From NCBI GenBank assembly GCA_034411995.1, contig DAOUME010000026.1:992001-1056000 (forward strand): DNA of 64,000 bases, in the 5' to 3' direction. Below the pieces are notes generated by a model that saw nothing but the letters and a program-made list of their open reading frames with translations, ran no database searches and was not told the origin of the DNA. The DNA is from JAUVXJ01 sp034411995. GTDB lineage: Bacteria; Chloroflexota; Anaerolineae; UBA7937; B3-Chlor. The position numbers and the translations under genes were made by a program. Numbering within the stretch: the stretch's first letter is position 1; the number at the start of each line of letters is the position of its first letter. This document shows positions 1 to 7,093 of the stretch, one piece after another.

Positions 1-414
1 CAGCCCAATCAGCGCCACCAGCAGCATCTGAAGTCCCAAAACCTCCTGAGGATAGATGATCCTCAACACCGCCTCGTAGATCACGAGACCCGCCACCACC
101 AGGAGGAAGAGACCGTTGATGAACGCGGCCAGGATCTCAGCCCTGTACAGGCCGAAGGTCCGATGATGGCACGGCGGCCGCCGGGCGATGACGATAGCCG
201 CCAGGCTGATGGTGATGGCGAAACTATGGGTGAACATGTGCCCCGAATCGCTGATCAGCGCGATGCTGCCCGTCAGGATGCCGCCCACGATCTGGAAGAT
301 CATCACCACCAGCGTGATGCTCAGGGAGAGGGCCAGGCGCCTGGCCTCTACCGCCCGGTATTCGAACAAGTGCTCCGAAAACGCGCTCTCGTCTTGGTGA
401 GTCTCCACCACCAT
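1..414 (-). CDS. CDF-family cation efflux transporter, N-terminal part
   Basis: The gene runs off the left edge of the window, so only about the first 138 residues are visible. Translation from the ATG at 414 gives a short acidic, His-containing N-terminus, then hydrophobic segments at about residues 28-48, 50-72 and 90-112. The motif ISDSGHMFTHSF in the second membrane segment is the cation-binding region of cation diffusion facilitators, which export Zn, Co, Cd or similar metals in exchange for protons. A ZIP-type metal transporter lies nearby on the same strand. The metal cannot be told from this fragment. Confidence 0.8.
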   Translation of the reverse strand, partial: MVVETHQDESAFSEHLFEYRAVEARRLALSLSITLVVMIFQIVGGILTGSIALISDSGHMFTHSFAITISLAAIVIARRPPCHHRTFGLYRAEILAAFINGLFLLVVAGLVIYEAVLRIIYPQEVLGLQMLLVALIGL

Positions 415-477
415 CCATCTCCAATCCGTCCGCGCGCCTGCACCACCCACCCAGGTGGTGCGACGACGAGCGTGTGT

Positions 478-930
478 CTACGAGGCCCGGGCCCTCCGCA
501 TCAGCCATACCAGCAACGTCACGTGTGACGCGAACAAGGTGGTCAGCAGTTGCAGGAAGGGCGAGATGAAGATCATCAGCACCAGCCAGCCCACGAAGCT
601 CACTTTGGGCTCGTAGAGGATCATCGGTATGCCAAAGTTGGCGAAATCGGCGGCGGGGTCCAGCAGCATCCGCGACACGTTACCCCAGATGAGGGCCATG
701 AAAGCGAAGGCCACCGCCGAGGTCAGGCTTCCCAACACGATCGTCCTCTTCAAAACCGCGCCCAGATCGGAGGTGGACTGCATCGCCCTGGCGGCGATGT
801 ACCAGCCAGCGGGGAACCCCAGCGCGATGCAGAAGATGGGCACCCCCATGCCGGCACCCACGCACAGCGCGTCCAAAACCACGAACGCGGCGCAGGCCGC
901 CCATCGGTTCAGGCCCAGGATCCTGTTCAT
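478..930 (-). CDS. hypothetical membrane protein
   Basis: About 150 residues with four hydrophobic segments and a short basic C-terminal end (RRARAS). I do not recognise a family. The start at 930 (MNRILGLNRW) is preferred over the longer reading from 969 because the first membrane segment then follows directly and a GGTGGAAAG stretch lies upstream. It lies between the CDF and ZIP transporters on the same strand, 63 bases upstream of the CDF gene, but nothing in the sequence shows a metal role. Function unknown. Confidence 0.55.
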   Translation of the reverse strand: MNRILGLNRWAACAAFVVLDALCVGAGMGVPIFCIALGFPAGWYIAARAMQSTSDLGAVLKRTIVLGSLTSAVAFAFMALIWGNVSRMLLDPAADFANFGIPMILYEPKVSFVGWLVLMIFISPFLQLLTTLFASHVTLLVWLMRRARAS

Positions 931-1160
931 TCCGGTCTTTCCACCACCTATCTGAAGAGAGCAGCACATGCCTGTGCCATACGAGATACCACCCCATCAT
1001 GGCGCGCCGGTTCTCCGACCACCATTATACCAGAGGTACGGGAGGGGCACACAGGGAGTACAGCCGGCTTGCGCTGCGGCCAGGACACGGCTCTCTCGAC
1101 CACGGATCCCTGGGGTCACCCGCCTCCTCTTGCGCTACTGGCCCAGCAGCGCCACGCAGC

Positions 1161-1922
1161 CTAGTGTAGCAGCCACAGGCTGGCGGCCATGACCGCCATG
1201 CCCAACCCCACGCCCACGATGGAGAGGTGCTCCTCCCCGTAAGAGCGCGCCACCGGAACCAGCTCGTCCAGGGAGATGAAGACCATGATCCCGGCCACAC
1301 CCGCCAGCATCAACCCCAGGACCGTCTCGTTGAGGAAGGGCAAGAGGAAGAGCGCCGCCACAGCCGCGCCCACCGGTTCCGCCACGCCCGACAGAAAGGA
1401 CCACAGGAAGGCTTTGCCGCGGCTACCGGTGGCCGCATAGATGGGCGCTGACACCGCCAGCCCCTCCGGGATGTTATGGAGGGCGATGGCCCCGGCGATA
1501 GCCACCCCCAGGCTCACGTCCTGCAGCGTCCCCGCGAAGGTGGCCATACCCTCCGGGAAGTTGTGGATGCCCAACCCCAAAGCCACCAGAAGTCCCGTCC
1601 TCATGAGACCAGGCTCCCCGCCTCCCTCGGTGCGGTGGTGCTCCGCCATGTACTCGTGGGGGATGGAGAAGTCGATGAGAAACATGCCCAGCATCCCTGC
1701 GAAGAAGGCCACGTGGGCTGGCCCGAAGCCTACCGCCTCGATTCCCCCCTGAAGCAGCTCCACGAAGGACACCAGGACCATCACGCCCCCCGCAAAGCCC
1801 AGGGTCAGGGCCATAAAGCGCGGGCCAGGCTTCTTGACGAAGACACCCAGCAGGCTGCCGATAGTGGTGGCCAGCCCCGCCAGCGCGGTCAGCGTCAGCG
1901 CTACGGCTATGTCTCCCCCCAT
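1161..1922 (-). CDS. ZIP-family metal transporter (ZupT-like)
   Basis: A 253-residue polytopic membrane protein. The two hallmark ZIP metal-binding motifs are present: HNFPEGMATF in transmembrane segment 4 and HNIPEGLAVS in segment 5, the order seen in ZupT, which imports divalent metals such as zinc and iron into the cytoplasm. A His/Glu-rich cytoplasmic loop (PHEYMAEHHRTEGGGE) precedes segment 4. The start at 1922 is chosen because a strong AGGAGG lies about 6 bases upstream; a longer reading to 1958 has no such signal. Together with the CDF gene it forms a small metal homeostasis locus. Confidence 0.88.
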   Translation of the reverse strand: MGGDIAVALTLTALAGLATTIGSLLGVFVKKPGPRFMALTLGFAGGVMVLVSFVELLQGGIEAVGFGPAHVAFFAGMLGMFLIDFSIPHEYMAEHHRTEGGGEPGLMRTGLLVALGLGIHNFPEGMATFAGTLQDVSLGVAIAGAIALHNIPEGLAVSAPIYAATGSRGKAFLWSFLSGVAEPVGAAVAALFLLPFLNETVLGLMLAGVAGIMVFISLDELVPVARSYGEEHLSIVGVGLGMAVMAASLWLLH

Positions 1923-2046
1923 GGATAACCTCCTGCCCCAGCCTTCCTCTGGCGTCACAGGTACGCCCGCTCAGGGAGAGTCTACGCCACCTGGCCCTGG
2001 CACGCTAATCTGCCATCCACTGCTCAACCCCTGCTCCCATTCGTGC

Positions 2047-2075
2047 TTGACAAATGGACGAATCTACTCTATAAT
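2047..2075 (+). promoter_or_regulatory. consensus sigma70-type promoter
   Basis: TTGACA at 2047-2052 and TATAAT at 2070-2075 are separated by exactly 17 bases, a full consensus match. Transcription should start near 2082 and run towards the ferritin-like gene at 2493, leaving an unusually long leader of about 410 bases. Confidence 0.75.
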
Positions 2076-2089
2076 CTATAGTAAGTATT

Positions 2090-2117
2090 GGATGCTAACC
2101 ATTGTCGGTTAGCGTCC
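2090..2117 (+). repeat. inverted repeat just downstream of the promoter
   Basis: The arms 2090-2099 and 2108-2117 pair over 10 positions (one G-U in RNA) around an 8-base loop. Starting about 8 bases after the predicted transcription start, it could be a 5' RNA hairpin or a repressor operator. The remaining leader, 2118-2492, shows no open reading frame I believe and no riboswitch I recognise. Confidence 0.5.
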
Positions 2118-2492
2118 CTCTTGCGCACGACTTATGCGTCAGTCGTTTGGACACGACGAGACCAGGCCCACAGTTGGGTTCCAGGGCTGTCCTCTCCTGG
2201 CACCGGCGAGCCAGGTACCCCGAGCAGCGTAGACTCCACCCGGACCTATCGGCAGTCAACCAGGTACACACTATCCAAGCCTGCCCATACGAACTTCTCA
2301 CCAGGCAATATACGTCGGTTGGGGTACAGGTTCACCCCTACCCTGCACGGACTCGAGGAGAGATCCCTGCGCAACCTTTCTACAAGCGCTGATCTCGGCT
2401 CACGGGGCTGGGTGATACCTGTACCAGAACCTTTGGGTATTCCATAGGCTGGAGACAGCCACAGAAAACACACACGGAAAGGAGAGAACAAG

Positions 2493-3044
2493 ATGGCCAA
2501 AGTAGCACAGGAGATGGTAAAGCAGGCGGGTGTCGATCTCGACGACTTGCTGGAGCTGCTGGTCAGTAACGCGGCGGCCGAGCTCACCACCTACTATTAC
2601 TACACTATCCTGCGGGTGAACCTCATTGGTCTGGAGGGAGAGGGGATCAAGGAGATCGCCGAGGTGGCGCGCATCGAAGACCGGAACCACTTCGAGGCGC
2701 TGGTGCCCCGCATCTACGAGCTGGGCGGGAGCCTGTCGGAGAACATGAAGGACTTCCACGACCTCTCGGCCTGCCCACCGGCCTCGCTGCCCAAGGACCC
2801 CACGGACACCATGGCCATGCTCACGGTCCTCGTGGAAGCGGAGAGATGCGCCGTGCGCGGCTACACCCAGATCTGCAACATGACCGCCGGCAAAGACCAT
2901 CGGACCTACGATCTCGCTCTGGCGATCCTCAACGAGGAGATCGAGCACGAATCGTGGTTCTCCGAGTTCCTGGGCGAAGGTCCCTCCGGGCACTTCATGC
3001 GCCGAGGTGACAGCTCACCCTTCGTCTCCAAGTTCCTCATGTAG
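2493..3044 (+). CDS. Dps-like ferritin-family protein (DPSL/thioferritin type)
   Basis: A 183-residue four-helix ferritin-like protein. Di-iron ligand candidates appear in order: a Glu in AAELTTYYYY, ExxH-type EDRNH, a Glu in EAERCAVRGY and ExxH in EEIEHESW. Cysteines in SACPP and in ERCAVRGYTQIC fit the thiol-containing DPSL group known from archaea and anaerobic bacteria, which uses hydrogen peroxide to oxidise and store iron and protects DNA. The ribosome site GGAAAGGAGAG lies upstream of the ATG. A full-consensus promoter stands 418 bases upstream. The final 30-40 bases of this gene are repeated at about 4278-4322 as part of a tandem duplication. Confidence 0.8.
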   Translation: MAKVAQEMVKQAGVDLDDLLELLVSNAAAELTTYYYYTILRVNLIGLEGEGIKEIAEVARIEDRNHFEALVPRIYELGGSLSENMKDFHDLSACPPASLPKDPTDTMAMLTVLVEAERCAVRGYTQICNMTAGKDHRTYDLALAILNEEIEHESWFSEFLGEGPSGHFMRRGDSSPFVSKFLM

Positions 3045-3128
3045 ACTCCCAATGCGCGAGGGGGAGGTCTCCGTGTCCTGACCTTTCCCCTCGCTTCACT
3101 CTGCACAGTCGCTGGATGCGTGCCGAAG

Positions 3129-3365
3129 ATGAAGGAATATACCCTGGAGGAACTTGCGCGCTGCACCGGTGAGGATGGCACGCCCACCCTGATCGCCGCC
3201 CATGGAGTGGTGTACGACGTGTCCGCAAGCTACCACTGGCGGAAGGGCAGGCACCAGGTCCTGCACCGCGCCGGGAGGGACCTGACCGCTGAGCTCGCCA
3301 GCGCGCCCCACGGCGCTCACCTGCTCGAGAGGGTGCCGGCAGCGGGTACGTTGCGGGAGGATTGA
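3129..3365 (+). CDS. cytochrome b5-like heme-binding domain protein, copy A
   Basis: A 78-residue single-domain protein of the prokaryotic cytochrome b5-like heme/steroid-binding family. Visible motifs are the MKEYTLEEL start, GVVYDVS, YHWRKGRH, HRAGRDLTAEL and APHGAHLLERVPAAG; the His residues are candidate heme ligands. The ATG at 3129 is chosen because it matches the start of the paralog at 4407; a GTG nine bases upstream is also in frame. It follows the ferritin gene by 84 bases and may be co-transcribed, which suggests an electron-transfer role with iron storage (inference). Confidence 0.7.
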   Translation: MKEYTLEELARCTGEDGTPTLIAAHGVVYDVSASYHWRKGRHQVLHRAGRDLTAELASAPHGAHLLERVPAAGTLRED

Positions 3366-3417
3366 GCGGAGACGCGAGGCTTGGCCACCCCGCCCCAGAG
3401 CGGGGCCACCAAAGCAA

Positions 3418-3439
3418 ACGCCTGGTCTGCGCCAGGCGT
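3418..3439. terminator. hairpin downstream of cytochrome b5-like gene A
   Basis: Eight-base perfect stem (ACGCCTGG / CCAGGCGT) with a 6-base loop, 53 bases after the stop codon. There is no U tract, so it is only a weak candidate for a terminator. Confidence 0.3.
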
Positions 3440-3511
3440 GCTACTGAAATCTTGAACGCCGAAACCCCGAGTGGAGCCGCATCGCCGGTCCACAGCGCGT
3501 CGTGAAGTCAC

Positions 3512-3754
3512 CTAGTCCAACGCCAGGCTCAACTCGGACCTCTCGCCGGTCGCCTCGTTGATGACGACCAGCCCTCCGGCATTCTCGCGGCGTAGCTGCT
3601 CGTTGGCGTTGAGCAACTCGATTCCGTACACGGTGCCATCGGGGGCCATGTCCACCACGATCTCATCCCCCAGACGGATTGCCTGGACCTCGCTCCCTTT
3701 CTCCCCGAAGCGGATGTATGCCACGTTGTGTCGCGGGTCATAGGTGAACCTCAT
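3512..3754 (-). CDS. DUF2283 family protein
   Basis: An 80-residue protein with the DUF2283 pattern: MRFTYDPRHNVAYIRF at the start, then DEIVVDMAPDGTVYGIELL. DUF2283 proteins are small beta-rich proteins often encoded next to DUF4258 genes, and the pairing has been regarded as a possible toxin-antitoxin module. Here the DUF4258 gene lies just upstream on the same strand, 23 bases away. Function not demonstrated. Confidence 0.75.
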   Translation of the reverse strand: MRFTYDPRHNVAYIRFGEKGSEVQAIRLGDEIVVDMAPDGTVYGIELLNANEQLRRENAGGLVVINEATGERSELSLALD

Positions 3755-3777
3755 GCGGCACCCTCCCGTTCAACGAG

Positions 3778-4029
3778 CTAGAAGTAGCGCGTGAGAACTG
3801 TGATCACAAGCCAATCGTCACCCTCAGGGACTGCATACGCTTCCACTTGCTTCGTCGCGTAGGGCTTCCCGCGCCACACACCGTCGAAAGCGAAGTTACA
3901 GCGAAAGCCAGTGCGCCCAAACCTCGACGGAATCCGCTCCCCAGTCCTGACGGTAGCATCCACCTCAGTCTCGCTAGCGCCGCGCTCGTCCATGCGCTCC
4001 CTGGCATGGGGGTGGATCCGAACCGCCAT
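3778..4029 (-). CDS. DUF4258 family protein (possible toxin partner)
   Basis: An 83-residue protein. The opening RIHPHARERMDERGASETEV and the later KPYATKQVEAYAV followed by LVITVLTRYF match the DUF4258 fold, which resembles RelE/BrnT-like small RNases. No strong ribosome site is visible before the ATG at 4029. It is followed 23 bases later by the DUF2283 gene, so the two form a compact operon. Both lie inside the gap between the two copies of a tandem duplication. A toxin role is inference. Confidence 0.65.
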   Translation of the reverse strand: MAVRIHPHARERMDERGASETEVDATVRTGERIPSRFGRTGFRCNFAFDGVWRGKPYATKQVEAYAVPEGDDWLVITVLTRYF

Positions 4030-4275
4030 GTGTCCATCGCCTGAGTCACGATATCGGGTAGCGCGAATAGCTATGTCCCGTTAGCACGCCGCGCTGCCAC
4101 TTGACTGGCACCACGTGCGCACAGTAGAGGGGACCGGGTCGCTGCATTCTAATACTACTGTGGTTCGCTGCGATCGTCAACTTGAGCTACGACTCGACCG
4201 ACCCGTATTTGCACCTCGCGCAGAGTCCCTATCCCTCCCACAGTTCTCTCATCGAATCGCCGCGGGACAATCGGG

Positions 4276-4400
4276 CAGTGAGGCGCGGCTCTCACCCAGT
4301 GTCTCCAAGTTCCTCAAGCAGACTCCTCACGGGCGAGGGAGAGGTCTCCATGTCCTGACCTTCCCCCTCGCTTCACCATTCACTATCGCCGGGCGCCTGG
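4276..4400 (+). repeat. duplicated block with remnant of the ferritin gene 3' end
   Basis: This stretch repeats the DNA at about 3000-3110. GTCTCCAAGTTCCTCA, which encodes the last residues of the ferritin-like gene, recurs at 4301-4316. The following spacer (GAGGTCTCC.TGTCCTGACC, then CCCCTCGCTTCAC) recurs with few changes. The ferritin frame is not open here, so this is a non-coding relic carried along with the second cytochrome b5-like gene. Confidence 0.8.
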
Positions 4401-4406
4401 GCGAAG

Positions 4407-4643
4407 ATGAAGGAATTCACCCTGGAGGAACTTGGCCAGCGCACCGGTGAAGATGGCACGCCCACCCTGATCGCCGCCCATGGACTGGTGTACGACGTGT
4501 CAAACGGCTACCACTGGCGGAAAGGTAGGCATCACGTCTTGCCCCACACGAGGATGGACCGGACCGCCCAGCTCGACGGGGCGCCCCACGGCGCTCAACT
4601 GTTCGAGAGGGTGCCGGTAGTGGGCGAGTTGCGGGAGAACTGA
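4407..4643 (+). CDS. cytochrome b5-like heme-binding domain protein, copy B
   Basis: A 78-residue paralog of the gene at 3129, nearly identical in its first two thirds (DGTPTLIAAHGLVYDVS, YHWRKGRH). The region equivalent to HRAGRDLTAEL in copy A has become PHTRMDRTAQL here, so one candidate heme-ligand region has diverged. The DNA upstream is also copied, including the tail of the ferritin gene, which shows that it arose by segmental tandem duplication. It may be a diverging or redundant electron-transfer protein. Confidence 0.68.
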   Translation: MKEFTLEELGQRTGEDGTPTLIAAHGLVYDVSNGYHWRKGRHHVLPHTRMDRTAQLDGAPHGAQLFERVPVVGELREN

Positions 4644-4848
4644 CAAGGCAAAACCCTCAGTCCCATTGGATCTTCGACCGTGGCCCGGCGCCGGCCCCGG
4701 CCGCTGTCCTTGACACCCCTCGACGGGCACCTGCCGATCGTCCTGAAGGCAGGTGTCGTTGATGTGCGCCATGCCAATCCCGAGTCGCTCTGCGAGCACG
4801 CACGGTTGTCTTGGCGAGCTAGACCGGGCGCGCGGTCGGGCGCGCCCC

Positions 4849-5232
4849 TTACCTGATACCGGTGTCGATATCGACGTCCAGGCGGGTGGTCTGGCCCGCC
4901 ACGATTTCCACCGTGTGGGGCAAGTCCTTCGCCATGTCTATCCCTACGTGGTTGATGTCCACCACGTACTTGCCGACGGGCAACTCCACCCGGTAGTTCC
5001 CCTGGCCATTGATCTGCACCGTGGCGACCTCCGTCACTCCATCCTGGCCGCAGACGACGATCTGGCGGCTGGCGTAGACCTCGGGCGCCGGTGTCGGCTC
5101 CGGCTCACCCTCGCGCACTACCGGCACCAGCGGTCCGATCGTCACGTGACCCTCGAGGATGCCTGTCTCTTGAGGGACCGCAGTGCAGGCAACGAAAAGG
5201 AAGGTCAGACATAGAAGCAGCAGTTGTCTCAT
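4849..5232 (-). CDS. small lipoprotein with carboxypeptidase-regulatory-like domain
   Basis: A 127-residue exported lipoprotein. The start at 5232 has AAGGAGG 7 bases upstream. A hydrophobic signal peptide ends in the lipobox FVAC, with Cys16 as the lipidated residue. After a Pro/Glu/Thr linker (EPEPTPAPE) the remainder looks like a small beta-sandwich of the transthyretin/carboxypeptidase-regulatory type (GNYRVELPVGKYVVDI, GQTTRLDVDI). It sits downstream of a block of membrane proteins on the same strand, 52 bases from the preceding gene. No enzymatic role is suggested. Confidence 0.65.
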   Translation of the reverse strand: MRQLLLLCLTFLFVACTAVPQETGILEGHVTIGPLVPVVREGEPEPTPAPEVYASRQIVVCGQDGVTEVATVQINGQGNYRVELPVGKYVVDINHVGIDMAKDLPHTVEIVAGQTTRLDVDIDTGIR

Positions 5233-5284
5233 GGCAGACACCTCCTTCCAGGTGCCGCACGCGCCGGACGACACGGGAGAAGTG

Positions 5285-7093
5285 CTAACCTTCCGCCACA
5301 GGAATCAGCGTCAAGATCACCACGTCGCCGGTGTCCTCACCCCGGTCGTTCAGGATGGGCAGCCACTCCTCACTGTCGAACGGGTGCATGGAGAGGGTCA
5401 GCCGGTAGTTGTGGCCAGCGGCATCGTCAGGGATGCGCAGGCGGTGCACGGAGGGGATGATCTCCCCCTTCTTCCAGTGATCGGTGGTGTACCTTCCCGC
5501 CGAGGGGCAGCCATCCTTGAAGGTCAGATCGTACCCCCTGCGGTGCACCAGCCGCATTTGCAGCCAGTAATCCTGATGGAGGTCCTCCAGCGCCTCCCAG
5601 TACATGGTGACGTACAGATCTTCGCCTGGATGCCACTCTTCCCCGTTCAGCTCGTACCCTACCAGCTCGATCTTGTCGCCGAAGTTGATCTCTACGGGAT
5701 TCTCCACCTGGGCCAGGTCCTCCCTGGTGAGGAGGGGCGGAGGGGCGTAGGCGGGCATGGTGTACCGCAGGGGAGCCACCACGGCGAAGACGAACATCGC
5801 CCCTGCCACGCCGTAGGCCAGGTGGTTGCCCCACTTCCTCCCTACCAGTAACGCCCAGCCCAGGAACATGAAGAGGACGATGGCCGGCAGCGCGGGGTAG
5901 AGGAGCCGCGCCTGGTCGGTCCCCTGTACGGTCGCCGTCCAGGGGATGAGCGACCCGGCGACCATCAGGAAGTACAGACCCACGACGGAGAGGATCAGCC
6001 CTGCCCCTGACCCCAGCCGCTCCCTGCGCCAGGGCAGGGTCAGCAAGCCCACCACGGCCAGCAGGCAAGGGATAGCCAGCAGGGCATACACGGCGGGCTC
6101 CAGCTCGATCCCTATCCATCTATACCAGAAGGAGCGATACACCCCCCAGATCAGCCACTGGATGTCCCCCAGGGTGAGGGGCGCCTCTCGCAGGGCGTTG
6201 GCCGCCAGCACCAGCCCCCAGCCCAACGGGTCGCCGTAGAGGACCTGGTTGCGCACGAACCACCAGGCGCTGAGAAAGAGGAAAGGGAGCCCGCTGAGCG
6301 AGAGGAGGAGCAGCCCGCGAGACAACGAGGGTCCCCACCCTCGCCTCTCCTGCCAGAGCACGATGCCGATGAGGAGCAGGACGACGGCGTAGAAGTTGAT
6401 CACGCTGGCCTTGGCCATCACCCCCAGGGCGGTCAGCGTGCCCAGGAGCAGGAAGTGGCGGTACCCCCGGGAGCCCCTCAGGATCTTCACCGTCACCAGC
6501 AGCATCAGGGCGGAGAGGCAGGCCGCCAGGTTGTCGTTGTTGACCACCCCGCTGATGAACAGGAACTGCGGGAGAAAGGCGTTGAAGGCCGCCGCGCCCA
6601 CGGCGACGTACTTCTCCCCCGGGAAGACCTCCCGGACGATCCCATAGGTGGCCCACACCGTGGTGGCTCCCATGAGCACCGACAACAGGCGCAGCAGGTG
6701 CCAGGCCAGCGCCCAGCCCCGGTAGGGAAACGACTCCTCCGTGGTATGCAGCAGGAGGTTGAAGGGGGGCAGGTCATCGGTGAAGGAGTAGTCGCCGTTA
6801 GCCCGGACCGTGAACTCGCTGGTGTCGATGAAGAAGGTGGAGGCCGCCCCGATGACGTAGTACAGCGGCGGCTGGAACCCCTCGTGCTCCTCCGCGCCCA
6901 CGGGCAGCCGCCCGTGCTCTGCGATGTAGCGCACGTAGGTGAAGTGAGGCACCTCGTCGGGCGCCTCTCCCAGGGGCACGATCAGACTGTAGGCCGTGGC
7001 CAGAAGGAGAAACAGAACGAGGATCACCACCAGGGCTGGGTTGTTGCGCAACGCTCCCTTGAGCCGGTGTCCTCCACCCCTCTCTCCCCTCAC
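5285..7093 (-). CDS. polytopic membrane protein, DUF2142/GT39-like glycosyltransferase
   Basis: A 602-residue membrane protein with about 11-12 hydrophobic segments in residues 20-460 and a soluble C-terminal domain (about 465-602). The first extracytoplasmic loop contains GEAPDEVPHFTYVRYI, with the acidic Asp-Glu pair typical of lipid-sugar-dependent GT-C glycosyltransferases (GT39/DUF2142). Such enzymes transfer sugars from polyprenyl-phosphate carriers outside the membrane. The GTG start at 7093 overlaps the stop of the upstream gene (GTGA), so translation is coupled. Its C-terminal domain resembles those of the next two proteins of the block. Confidence 0.65.
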   Translation of the reverse strand: MRGERGGGHRLKGALRNNPALVVILVLFLLLATAYSLIVPLGEAPDEVPHFTYVRYIAEHGRLPVGAEEHEGFQPPLYYVIGAASTFFIDTSEFTVRANGDYSFTDDLPPFNLLLHTTEESFPYRGWALAWHLLRLLSVLMGATTVWATYGIVREVFPGEKYVAVGAAAFNAFLPQFLFISGVVNNDNLAACLSALMLLVTVKILRGSRGYRHFLLLGTLTALGVMAKASVINFYAVVLLLIGIVLWQERRGWGPSLSRGLLLLSLSGLPFLFLSAWWFVRNQVLYGDPLGWGLVLAANALREAPLTLGDIQWLIWGVYRSFWYRWIGIELEPAVYALLAIPCLLAVVGLLTLPWRRERLGSGAGLILSVVGLYFLMVAGSLIPWTATVQGTDQARLLYPALPAIVLFMFLGWALLVGRKWGNHLAYGVAGAMFVFAVVAPLRYTMPAYAPPPLLTREDLAQVENPVEINFGDKIELVGYELNGEEWHPGEDLYVTMYWEALEDLHQDYWLQMRLVHRRGYDLTFKDGCPSAGRYTTDHWKKGEIIPSVHRLRIPDDAAGHNYRLTLSMHPFDSEEWLPILNDRGEDTGDVVILTLIPVAEG

